DNA of 64,000 nt from Planctomycetota bacterium (lineage in GTDB: Bacteria > Planctomycetota > UBA1135 > GCA-002686595): contig JAEUHY010000043.1 of the NCBI GenBank assembly GCA_016795325.1, positions 114,605 through 178,604 of the forward strand. Reading direction: 5' to 3'. Below are positions 43,785 through 52,400 of the stretch, in pieces (position 1 is the stretch's first letter; the number at the start of each line of letters is the position of its first letter). Below the pieces are notes generated by a model. The model saw only the letters and a list, made by a program, of their open reading frames with translations, searched no databases and was not told where the DNA came from. Position numbers and translations under genes: made by a program.

Positions 43785-44836
43785 GCGATCCGACTCCCGC
43801 TCGCGGGATCGAACAGTCGCACGCCGCGAAGGTCGAACTCGAGGCCAACCTGCTCGCCCTGCGCGGACGGCGCATCGATGGACGCCAGCGCGACCACTCG
43901 TCCGGCCGGAGTCTCCACATGCACGTAGCGGTGCGACCCCATAAAGGCGTCGAGCGCCACACGACCGGTCAGCACGCCGCTCGCCGCGAGCCGCACGTAC
44001 TCCGGACGCAAGCCTAGGACGACGTTGCCCGGCGCCACTTCGCGCGCGAAATGCAGAGCAGCGCGAGCACCAGCGAGCTCGAGTGCTCGCCCGGTCGAGC
44101 GCGCCTCGAGCAAGTTCATGCCCGGGCTGCCGACGAACCGCGCGACGAACAGCCCCGCGGGCTCGTCGTAAACCTCGTGCGGCGGCCCGACCTGAAGGAT
44201 CTCGCCCGCCGACATGACGACGATCCGATCGGCCAACCGCATCGCCTCGTCTTGGTCGTGCGTGACGTAGACCGTCGCGACGCCGTGCTCGAGCTGTTGC
44301 GCGCGCAGAAAGTCGCACATCTCGGCGCGGCGCGCAGAATCGAGCGTGCCCAGCGGTTCGTCCATCAGCCACACGGCCGGCTTGCGCGCCATCGCACGCG
44401 CCAGCGCCACGCGTTGTTGATCGCCGCCTGACAACGCACGCGGCCGGCGCTCCAACAAAGCTGTGAGCTCGAGCCGTTCGGCGAGCGCGCGCGCGAGCGC
44501 CAGTCGCTCCGCGCGCGGCACACCAGCGCACTCGAGCGGGAAGGCGATGTTCTCCGCAACCGTGAGATGCGGATAGAGCGCGTAGAACTGGAACACCATG
44601 CCGATGTCGCGCTCTGAGGCCGGAAGTCGCGTGATGTCGCGCCCGTCGAGCCGAATCGTCCCGCCGCTCGGCAGTTCGAGGCCCGCGACCATGCGCAGCG
44701 TGGTGGTCTTGCCGCAGCCCGACGGCCCCAGCAACACGACGAACTCGCCGCGCGCAACGGCGAGCTCGACGCCGTTCACGGCGACCGCGCCGCCCGGCCA
44801 GACCTTCCTCAACTTCTCGAGCTGGAGGAAGCTCAC
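43781..44836 (-). CDS. ABC transporter ATP-binding protein (MalK/UgpC type), second ATPase
   Basis: The product has 351 residues. It has LGPSGCGKTTTLRMVAGLE, FQFYALYPHLTVAENIAFPL, ALSGGDQQRVALARAMARKP, VWLMDEPLGTLD, YVTHDQDEA and a C-terminal TOBE domain (VLGLRPEYVRLA). GTG at 44836 is chosen because the family N-terminus VSFLQLEKLRKVWPGG begins there, and because GTG overlaps the TGA of the 53-residue gene (GTGA). It differs clearly from the other ATPase, so the importer probably uses an ATPase heterodimer. Confidence 0.93.
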   Translation of the reverse strand: MSFLQLEKLRKVWPGGAVAVNGVELAVARGEFVVLLGPSGCGKTTTLRMVAGLELPSGGTIRLDGRDITRLPASERDIGMVFQFYALYPHLTVAENIAFPLECAGVPRAERLALARALAERLELTALLERRPRALSGGDQQRVALARAMARKPAVWLMDEPLGTLDSARRAEMCDFLRAQQLEHGVATVYVTHDQDEAMRLADRIVVMSAGEILQVGPPHEVYDEPAGLFVARFVGSPGMNLLEARSTGRALELAGARAALHFAREVAPGNVVLGLRPEYVRLAASGVLTGRVALDAFMGSHRYVHVETPAGRVVALASIDAPSAQGEQVGLEFDLRGVRLFDPASGSRIA

Positions 44837-44994
44837 GCGCGCTTCTCCGGCAAGTGTGCGACGACGATGTGCAGCACGGTGAAGAGCGCGGTCGCGAAGA
44901 AGCCGACGCGCAGTCCGCCCTCCCACCACGGCTGCAACATCACGGCGACGCCGCACGCCATGCCCAGCAGCACGTACTTCTCGCGCGCGCTCAC
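44833..44994 (-). CDS. Small membrane protein of the importer operon (53 residues)
   Basis: It starts with GTG (VSAREKYVLLGMACG) and has two hydrophobic segments (about 6-21 and 29-47, LRVGFFATALFTVLHIVVAHL). It overlaps the permease gene before it and the ATPase gene after it by four bases each (GTGA in both cases), which is strong evidence that it is translated. It sits where glycerol-type importers of rhizobia have a small DUF2160 membrane protein, though the sequence is shorter and I cannot call it that family. Confidence 0.7.
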   Translation of the reverse strand: MSAREKYVLLGMACGVAVMLQPWWEGGLRVGFFATALFTVLHIVVAHLPEKRA

Positions 44995-45854
44995 TGCTTG
45001 ATGGTCCCGAAGGTCATGCCGCGCAGCAGACTCTTGCGTACGAGCACCGTGAAGACCGTGATCGGCGCCACGAACACCAACGCTCCGGCCGCGATCTGCG
45101 GCCAAGGCATGCCCTCGATGTTGCCTTGAAGGCCGGCGAAGTACGCCGGAACCGTCACTGCGCCGGAGCTGTTGAGCGTCATGGCGAAGCCGTACTCGTT
45201 CCAGGCCGAGATCAGGCAGAACACCGCGGTCACCGCCATGCCGGTGCGCGCTTCCGGCAACACGACGCGCAAGAACGCCTGGCCGCGCGAGTAGCCGTCG
45301 ACGAGCGCCGCCTCCTCGAAGGCGCGCGGGATTTCGTCGAGGAAACCCTTCATCAACCACACCGCGAGCGACAGGTTGAAGACCGTGTAGAGCACGATCA
45401 GGCCCAGGTGCGTGCCCTGCAAGTCGAGCGCGCGGTACATGATGAGCACGGGCACCACGACCGCGAGCGGAGGCAGGAAGCGCGTGGAGAGCACGAAGAA
45501 CAGCCAGTCTTTTGCACCCGGGACGCGGAAACGGCTGAAGCCGTACGCGCAGCAAGTTCCAAGCGCGACGGACGCGACGGTCGAGAGCAAGCCGATCACG
45601 ACGGAACTTCCCAAGTGACCGAGGAAGCTCTCCTGCGCGCCGGCGTGAACGGCGCCGAGATCGCGGTAAGCCGCAAGCGTCGCCTCGAACCACGGCGAAG
45701 CGGAGTCGTCGACGGCTGAGGAGGCCGGGAGGAACTTCGCGTGCGGCGCAATCGTGTCGTCGCGGCGCTTGAGCGAGGAAAGCGCCATCCACGCGAGCGG
45801 CGCAGCCGCGAGCGCGAGGTACGCCAGGAGCACGAACCAGCGCACGAGCTTCAC
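44991..45854 (-). CDS. ABC sugar-type permease, MalG-like
   Basis: The product has 287 residues, with about six membrane segments (LVRWFVLLAYLALAAAPLAW, then VVIGLLSTVASVALGTCCAYG, LFFVLSTRFLPPLAVVVPVL, and others). The coupling EAA loop is EEAALVDGYSRGQAFLRVVL. GTG at 45854 begins VKLVRWF and overlaps the TGA of the other permease (GTGA). It forms the membrane channel with the 46738 gene product. Belongs to binding-protein-dependent CUT1-type importers. Confidence 0.92.
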   Translation of the reverse strand: MKLVRWFVLLAYLALAAAPLAWMALSSLKRRDDTIAPHAKFLPASSAVDDSASPWFEATLAAYRDLGAVHAGAQESFLGHLGSSVVIGLLSTVASVALGTCCAYGFSRFRVPGAKDWLFFVLSTRFLPPLAVVVPVLIMYRALDLQGTHLGLIVLYTVFNLSLAVWLMKGFLDEIPRAFEEAALVDGYSRGQAFLRVVLPEARTGMAVTAVFCLISAWNEYGFAMTLNSSGAVTVPAYFAGLQGNIEGMPWPQIAAGALVFVAPITVFTVLVRKSLLRGMTFGTIKQ

Positions 45855-46738
45855 GCGTTCACGTCCTTCGACTGCACACGGTCGATGTAGCGCGTGAACA
45901 CGGTCGCGAGCGCGATCACCAGCACCAGGATGACGCACGAGAACGCGGCGCCGAGCCCGACGCTGCCGTCGCGGAACACGACTTGGTACAGCAGCGTCGA
46001 GAGCGTCTGCGTCGCAGCGTCGTTGGGACCGGTCACCGCCATCACGAGGTCGAACTGCTTCAGCGCGTCGGTCGCGCGAAACAACACCGCGAGTCCGAGC
46101 ACCGGCGCGCACATCGGGAGCGTGATGCGCGTGAAGACCTTCCACGGGCTGGCGCGATCGATCTGCGCAGCCTCGTAGATCGATGTGGGAATCGAATTCA
46201 GCCCGGCGAGCGCGATCAACATCATGAACGGCGTCCACATCCACACGTCGATCAGCAGGATCGACCAGAATTTGTAGTCGCGGTCCGTGAGCCATTGCGG
46301 CGGGTCGAAACCGAGCGCGGAGAGCGCTTGATTGACCACGCCGTAGTTGCCGTTGAGCACCAGGTTCCAGTACAGCCCCATCACGGCGGGCGAGAGCATC
46401 ATCGGAATCAGCAAGGTCGTGAGCACGACCTGCTTGCCCTTGAAGTCGCGCTGCAGCGTGAGAGCCAGGACGAAGCCCAGCGCGAGCTCGACGGACACCG
46501 CGCACACCACGAAAAGCGCCGTTCGGCGCAGCGCGCCAGCGAAGAGCTCGTCCTCGAACACGCGTGCGTAGTTCGCGCCGCCGACCGAGCGCCACGCGCC
46601 GCCGATCAGTTCCGCATTCGTGAAGCTCGAGACGATGTTGTAGACGAGCGGAAAGATGTTGAAGGCGACCAGCAGCGCCAGCGTCGGCCCGACGAGCGCC
46701 CACGCCAGTCCGCGGCCGGTCTGCGCGCTGCTGTTCAT
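45851..46738 (-). CDS. ABC sugar-type permease, MalF-like
   Basis: The product has 295 residues with six predicted membrane segments, beginning LAWALVGPTLALLVAFNIFP. The EAA loop is YEAAQIDRASPWKVFTRITL. The phrase WLTDRDYKFWSILLIDVWMW is typical of CUT1 MalF/UgpA-type permeases. It follows the solute-binding protein gene after 42 bases and starts the chain of four-base overlaps. Confidence 0.92.
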   Translation of the reverse strand: MNSSAQTGRGLAWALVGPTLALLVAFNIFPLVYNIVSSFTNAELIGGAWRSVGGANYARVFEDELFAGALRRTALFVVCAVSVELALGFVLALTLQRDFKGKQVVLTTLLIPMMLSPAVMGLYWNLVLNGNYGVVNQALSALGFDPPQWLTDRDYKFWSILLIDVWMWTPFMMLIALAGLNSIPTSIYEAAQIDRASPWKVFTRITLPMCAPVLGLAVLFRATDALKQFDLVMAVTGPNDAATQTLSTLLYQVVFRDGSVGLGAAFSCVILVLVIALATVFTRYIDRVQSKDVNA

Positions 46739-46780
46739 CTCGCCGTGTTCGCTGACTGCGTCAACGTTGAGCAGCGCCGC

Positions 46781-48121
46781 CTACAGCAGGCCCTCTTCCT
46801 TGAGAATCCGTTCCTTCTCGAGCGCGAGCTTCTTCAGGGCCTCGGCAGTCGGCATTTCGCCGTCGACGGCCATGCCCACGTAGCGCTGCGTGACGGCCAG
46901 CAGCTTGTTGAAGGCGGGCACGTTCCAAAAGTCGCGCATGGCGTCGACGGAGTCGGCGAACGGTGCGTTGTACGGAGTCTTCGCGCGGAACTCGGGGCTG
47001 GCGAGAATTTCCGAGTTGGCGGTGAAACCAGCGGGTTTGGTGATCCAGCGCTCCTGGACGCGGCGCTGCAAGAACCAGGCGATGAAGCGTTTGGCGTGCT
47101 CCTGTTGTTCGCGCGGGATCTTGGCCGACACCGAGAGCCCCTGACCGCCCAACGAAGCGACGCGGCGACCTTCGTGCGACGGAACGACCGCGAATCCGAC
47201 CTTGTCGCCGAACTGCGCCTGGATCCCTGGGAAAAAGGCGAAGTAGTTGAGGATCATCGCCGTCGAGCCATTGGTGAAGCTCTCGAGCACCTGGCCGTAG
47301 TCGAGGCGCTCACAACCCTTGGGCCCGAGCTTCATCAGCGTCTTGTAGAACTCGATGGCGTCGATCGTGCCCTGCGTGTCGAGATGGCCGACGACCTTGT
47401 TCGACGCCTCGTCCTTCCACCTGCCGCCAAAGGCCCACAGCAAGTTCTGCACGCCCATGGTCAAACCGTCGTAGTTGCGGTCGCTCGGCATGGCGCAGCC
47501 GTAGCGCTTCGCATCCGGCCGCTGGAAGAACTCCGCGACTTGGCGGAACTCTTCGTAGGTCGCCGGCACGCTCAGCTCGCGGCCGAAGCGCGCTTGGAAC
47601 GCGCTGCGCTCCGCGGGGTCTTCGAACCAATCCTTGCGGTACGCCAAACCGACGGCGTCCGTTTCGCACGGCGCCGCGTACCAGCGCCCGCTGCCCTCGG
47701 GGTATTCACACAGATACTTCGCGGCGCGCGGATGGATCGTCGCGAGGTCGACCACCGTCGGCAGCCAGTCCGTCAGCTCGACATACAAACCGCTGCTCGC
47801 GCCGCGGCCGATCCACTGGCTGTCGCCGATGACGATGTCGAAGTTCGTGCGCGAGCCGCCGAACTCGAGGAACACCTTCTCCTGGTACGAAGCGAGCGGG
47901 ATCTGCTGCACCTCAACCGCGATCCCCGTTTCGCTCTCGAATTCACGGCCCAACTCCTGCAGCCCCGTGGCCGGGTCCCACTGGAACCACCAGATCTTGA
48001 TCGAGGGCTTGGACGCGCTCGCGGTCGTTGCGCCGCTCGGGGTCGGACTCGAGGTGTCCCCGCTGCACGCGGACAGTCCCAGAGCCAACAACGCACACAC
48101 GGACCAAAGAGTGGATTTCAT
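46781..48121 (-). CDS. Extracellular solute-binding lipoprotein (family 1)
   Basis: The product has 446 residues. The lipobox is LGLSACSG, so the protein is anchored outside the inner membrane. The binding-protein family 1 fold is clear: IKIWWFQWDPATGLQELGRE, FDIVIGDSQWIG, YAAPCETDAVGLAYRKDWF, GVQNLLWAFGGRW, GSTAMILNYFAFFPG, GQGLSVSAKIPREQQEHAKR. It delivers a ligand, probably a sugar or polyol, to the permeases. The family member pattern is consistent with CUT1 importers. It starts 5 bases after the stop of the Tm-1-like gene. Confidence 0.92.
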   Translation of the reverse strand: MKSTLWSVCALLALGLSACSGDTSSPTPSGATTASASKPSIKIWWFQWDPATGLQELGREFESETGIAVEVQQIPLASYQEKVFLEFGGSRTNFDIVIGDSQWIGRGASSGLYVELTDWLPTVVDLATIHPRAAKYLCEYPEGSGRWYAAPCETDAVGLAYRKDWFEDPAERSAFQARFGRELSVPATYEEFRQVAEFFQRPDAKRYGCAMPSDRNYDGLTMGVQNLLWAFGGRWKDEASNKVVGHLDTQGTIDAIEFYKTLMKLGPKGCERLDYGQVLESFTNGSTAMILNYFAFFPGIQAQFGDKVGFAVVPSHEGRRVASLGGQGLSVSAKIPREQQEHAKRFIAWFLQRRVQERWITKPAGFTANSEILASPEFRAKTPYNAPFADSVDAMRDFWNVPAFNKLLAVTQRYVGMAVDGEMPTAEALKKLALEKERILKEEGLL

Positions 48122-48126
48122 GGGGG

Positions 48127-49359
48127 CTAGTGTCTGGCAGTTGGGTGTACGGGAGCGCGCGCCATCAGCTCGAGCAGCCGTCGAGCCGCGCTGATCGCGA
48201 AGGTTGGGTCGTTGATGTGCGCGTCGACTTTGACGAGCTCCGTGCCGCCGCGGGTTTCCTCGAGGCCGGCGAGCAGTTCCACGCGCGCCGCAGGATCGTC
48301 GAAGGGCTGGCCTTCGCGGTCGATCGCGGACACGCCGCGCAACGGGAAGAGCAGCGCAGAATGCGCGCTGGCGCCGCTCAGCTTGCGGCCGATTTCGCGC
48401 CCGAGTTGACGGCACTCCTCGGGCGTCGTGCGCATCAACGTGACGTGCGCGTTGTGCCGGTAGAACGTGCGCTGCGCGAACTTGCTCGGCACGGTTTCCG
48501 GGCCGTGGAAGTTGACCATGTCGAGCGCGCCGACGGACACAACCTGCGGAACGCCAGCGCGCGCCGCGGCCGTCAGCCGCTCGGGGCCAGCGCTGAGGAC
48601 TCCGCCGACGAGCTCGTCCGCCAACTCCGTCGTGGTGATGTCGAGCACGCCGGCGATGAGCCCGCTTTCGACGAGCGACTCGAGCGTGCGTCCCCCACTG
48701 CCGGTCGCGTGGAACACGAGCACTTCGTAGCCCGCGGCCTCGAGTTCGGCGCGAGCGCGTTCGACGCACGGCGTGGTCACGCCGAACATGCTCGCCGCAA
48801 TCAGCGGTCGATCGCCCTTCGATTGCGCCACCGGCCCCGCCTGCGCCATGGCGGACATCGCCTGCGCGGCTCGAGCCAGAACGACGCGGCTGATGCGATT
48901 GAGGCCGGCGATGTCGACCACCGCGTTCAGCATCATCACGTCTTTGGATCCGACGTAGTGGGCGACTTGGCCCGAGGCCAGCGTGCTGACCATCAACTTC
49001 GGCACGCCGAGCGGCAGCGCGCGCATCGCCGCGGTTCCGATCGCCGTGCCGGCGCCGCCACCGATGCCAAGAACACCGCTCAATCTTCCTTCGTCGAAAG
49101 CGCGCCGCGCCACACGTTCGGCGCCGCGCGACGCAAGAGTCACGGCCTCTCCGCGATCGGCCTTCTCGCGCACGCTCGCGAGGTCGGCGCCCGCGGCCGC
49201 GAACAACTCCTCGCGCGTCACGTCGGCTCGGACGCGGGCCTCGCCCAAACAGCCGGTATCGACGAGAGCGCACGCAATTCCCAGGCGAGCGAGCTCTGCG
49301 CGCACGAACTGCGCTTCGTCGCCTTTGGTGTCGAGCGTCGCGAAGAGGTGGACGGCCAT
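48127..49359 (-). CDS. Tm-1-like ATP-binding protein (UPF0261)
   Basis: The product has 410 residues. The family pattern is complete: LFATLDTKGDEAQFVRAELA, LGIGGGAGTAIGTAAMRALP with the Gly-rich nucleotide loop, TLASGQVAHYVGSKDVMMLN, AASMFGVTTPCVERARAELE, YEVLVFHATGSGGRTLESLV, VGALDMVNFHGPETVPSKF. It matches the N-terminal half of the plant virus-resistance protein Tm-1. The C-terminal half of Tm-1 corresponds to the separate gene at 54390-55265 on the opposite arm of this island. ATG at 49359 fits the family start. Bacterial function is unknown. Confidence 0.92.
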   Translation of the reverse strand: MAVHLFATLDTKGDEAQFVRAELARLGIACALVDTGCLGEARVRADVTREELFAAAGADLASVREKADRGEAVTLASRGAERVARRAFDEGRLSGVLGIGGGAGTAIGTAAMRALPLGVPKLMVSTLASGQVAHYVGSKDVMMLNAVVDIAGLNRISRVVLARAAQAMSAMAQAGPVAQSKGDRPLIAASMFGVTTPCVERARAELEAAGYEVLVFHATGSGGRTLESLVESGLIAGVLDITTTELADELVGGVLSAGPERLTAAARAGVPQVVSVGALDMVNFHGPETVPSKFAQRTFYRHNAHVTLMRTTPEECRQLGREIGRKLSGASAHSALLFPLRGVSAIDREGQPFDDPAARVELLAGLEETRGGTELVKVDAHINDPTFAISAARRLLELMARAPVHPTARH

Positions 49360-49378
49360 GCGTTCGTCGGGGGCGCGG

Positions 49379-49428
49379 ATTCTAGCCGTGTCCTCGCGTT
49401 GGGCGCCGCCGCAAAACGCCCCTAGACT
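49379..49428. promoter_or_regulatory. Divergent promoters of the catabolic island
   Basis: On the minus strand TAGAAT (49384-49379) lies 19 bases before the ATG at 49359. On the plus strand TTGGGC (49399-49404) and TAGACT (49423-49428), 18 bases apart, lead to the ATG at 49435 only 6 bases later. An operator for a shared regulator could lie in between, but no clear palindrome is visible and no regulator gene is nearby. Confidence 0.5.
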
Positions 49429-49434
49429 TGCCGC

Positions 49435-52400
49435 ATGAGGCACTGGATCGCTGCGCTGTTCGTCGTCCTCCTGGCTTGCTCACCGTCCTTCGCGCAGTCG
49501 CAGCCGCTGCGCATCTTCCTGCGCGGCGGCCCCAAGACCCACGGCCCTGGACAGCACGACCATCCGCGCTTCGTCCAAGATTGGAAGCCGCTGCTCGAAC
49601 AGCGAGGCGCCGTGGTCGACAGCGCACTCGAGTTCCCCGGCGCCGCGCAGCTCGAGCGCACCGACGTACTCGTGATGTACGCGGCCGATGCGGGCTCGAT
49701 CCACGGCGAACAACGTGCGCTGCTCGAGCGCTACCTCGCACGCGGCGGCGGACTCGTCGCGCTGCACGACGCCGTGTGCGGCGACGATCCGCACTGGTTC
49801 AAGGGTGTGATCGGCGGCGCGTGGGAGCACGGCCACTCACGCTGGCAAGAAGGCGTGATCGATCTGTACCTGAGCGAGAAGCGCCACCCCATCACCGACG
49901 GCGCAGCGAACTTCCGCTTCGACGACGAGGTGTATTGGAAGCTGCACATGGATCCGGCGGCCAATGTGCTGATGACCGGCTTCCACTCGGTGTTCGACAT
50001 CACGCCGCAGATGTGGACTTTCGAGAAGGACTCGTACCGCGCGTTCGTTTCGATCCAGGGGCACAACCACGTCTCGTTCTCGAATGCGGCCTGGCGAACG
50101 CTGTTGCTGCGGGGCATCGCCTGGGCCGGCAAACGCGACGCCGACGCGCTGCTCGCGCCCGGTGAAGCCGCGGCGCTGCGTTATCCGCCTGGCGGTCCGA
50201 CGCGGCCGGAGGACGCGCACAAGTCGATCGAAGTTCACCCGGAGTTCGAACTCTCGCTCGCCGCGGCCGAACCGCTCGTCGTAAAGCCCATTTCGATCGA
50301 TTGGGATGCGCGCGGCCGCATGTGGGTCGCGATGACGCCGGGCTACCCGCACAAGCAGCAGTTCAGCGGCATCGCAGCGCACGACGAGCTCGCGATCCTC
50401 TCCGACCGCGACGGCGACGGCCGCATGGACGAGCGCAAGACGTTCCACAAGGGCCTGGACCTCGTCACGGCCTTCGTGCTCCACCGCGACGGCGCGATCG
50501 TCGGCGCCGCGCCCGACATCCTGTGGCTGCGCGACACGAACGGCGACGATGTGTGCGACAAGGTCGAGAGCGTCTTCACGGGCTTCGGTTTCGGCGACAC
50601 ACACGCGACGATCTCGAACTTCCGCTGGGGCCCGGACGGTTGGATCTACGCCACGCAGGGCTACAGCGGCGGCGCCTCCAACCACATCACCAACGCTGCG
50701 GGTCGCGACTTCGGCAGGATCGGCAACGGACTATTCCGCTTCCGCCCCGACGGTAGCGCGATCGAAGTGGTTTCGAGCTACGGCTCGAACACGTGGGGCT
50801 GCTCGTTCAACGAAGAAGGCGAGTTGTTCTTCACCATGGCGAACGGCGCGCACCTGCGGCACGTCGTCGTCCCCGAGAAATTCCTCGCAGGCAATCGCGT
50901 CAGCAACGTCGCGAGCTGGACGGACATCCCAGACCACGATCGGGTGTTCCCCGCAGTCGTGCGCACCGAAGCGCCGTACGCGCAGATCGACTTCGTCGGC
51001 GGCTTCACGGCTGCAGCGGGCTCGACCTTCTACGACGGCGGCGCGTGGCCTGACGAGTGGCGCAACTCGCACTTTGTGTGCGAACCGACCGTCAGCCTCG
51101 TGCACCACGACATCGTCGAAGCCGACGGCGTGAGCTTCCGCGCGCGCAAGACGCGCGAGGCGGAATTCATCGCGAGCACAGACCTGTGGTTCCGCCCGGT
51201 CGACGTGCGCGTCGGCCCGGACGGCGCGTTGTACGTGCTCGACTTCTACAACCAGGCCGCGGTCCACAACGACACCCGCGGGCCCGAGCATGGACCGACG
51301 AACGCGGCGGTGCGCCCGGACCGCGACCACGTGCACGGGCGCATCTGGCGCGTGCAGCACAAACAAGCCAAGCGCAACGCTGTCGCCGTGCCGCTGCCGA
51401 CGAAGGCCGAGCAAGCCGTGGCGCTGCTCGAGCATCCGAACGCGTGGGTGCGCTCGAGTGCGGCGCGCCTCGCGGCGGAGAGCGGCGATGCGCGTGTCGG
51501 CGCGCTCGCCGGCGAAGTCGCGAAGAAGACCTCGGCGCATGCTGCGGCGCGGATCGCCGCGATGTGGCTCGCCGAGCGTGTGCGCGACGACTCGCCGGAA
51601 GCTGCGGCGCGCCTCGCCGCGTGGCTGTTCGAGGGCCAAGGCGCTCCGTGGATGGGGCGCACGGCGGCGCGCATCGTCGCAGAGCGACCGCGCGAACTGC
51701 GCAGCCGTTCGGATGGGAGCTTCACGCGCAATCTCAGCGGCGAGGATCAGCGACTGCGGCTGCTCACGCTGGCTGCGTTCGCAGCGAGCTCGAAGACGAG
51801 CGACGCACGGGGCGCGGCGCCGCTCCCGTTCGTCGTGCGCGACGCGGGCGACGACTGGACGCGCTCGTTGTGCGTGCGCCTCGCGGCGCTCGACATCGCG
51901 GGCTACGTCGCAGCTGTGGTGGACACGCCGGAGCGCAAGGATCCCTACGTCGTCGACGCCGTGCTCGCGGCGATGGCGCGCGATCCCGATGCCGGCGCGC
52001 GAGCGGTGCTCGACGGGCTCACGAAGCGCTTCAGCGTCGCCGCGAGCGAACAGCGGGCTGCGGTGCTCGAGGCGTTGTCGCGCGCCTCGAAGAGCCCGGG
52101 CAAGTCCGTGGGCAAGGAGTTGCTGCCGAGCTTGCGCACGCTGCTTGCGGCCGACGACGAACTGCTCTCGACGCGCGCGTTGGTGCTCGCGGCCAAATGG
52201 GGTTTCGTCGAGGAGCTGCGCGGCGACATCACCGCCGCCGCCACGCGGCTCGAGCAACGCCTGCGGAACGCCGACGAGCCGCTCGAGCGCCGCATCGGCG
52301 CCTTCGACGCTTTGCTCACGATCCCCGACCGCCGCGCGGAGACGATCAAGCTCGCGGACGCTCTGTTCGAGGTCGCCCGCGCGCCGCAGGAGCAGAAGCT

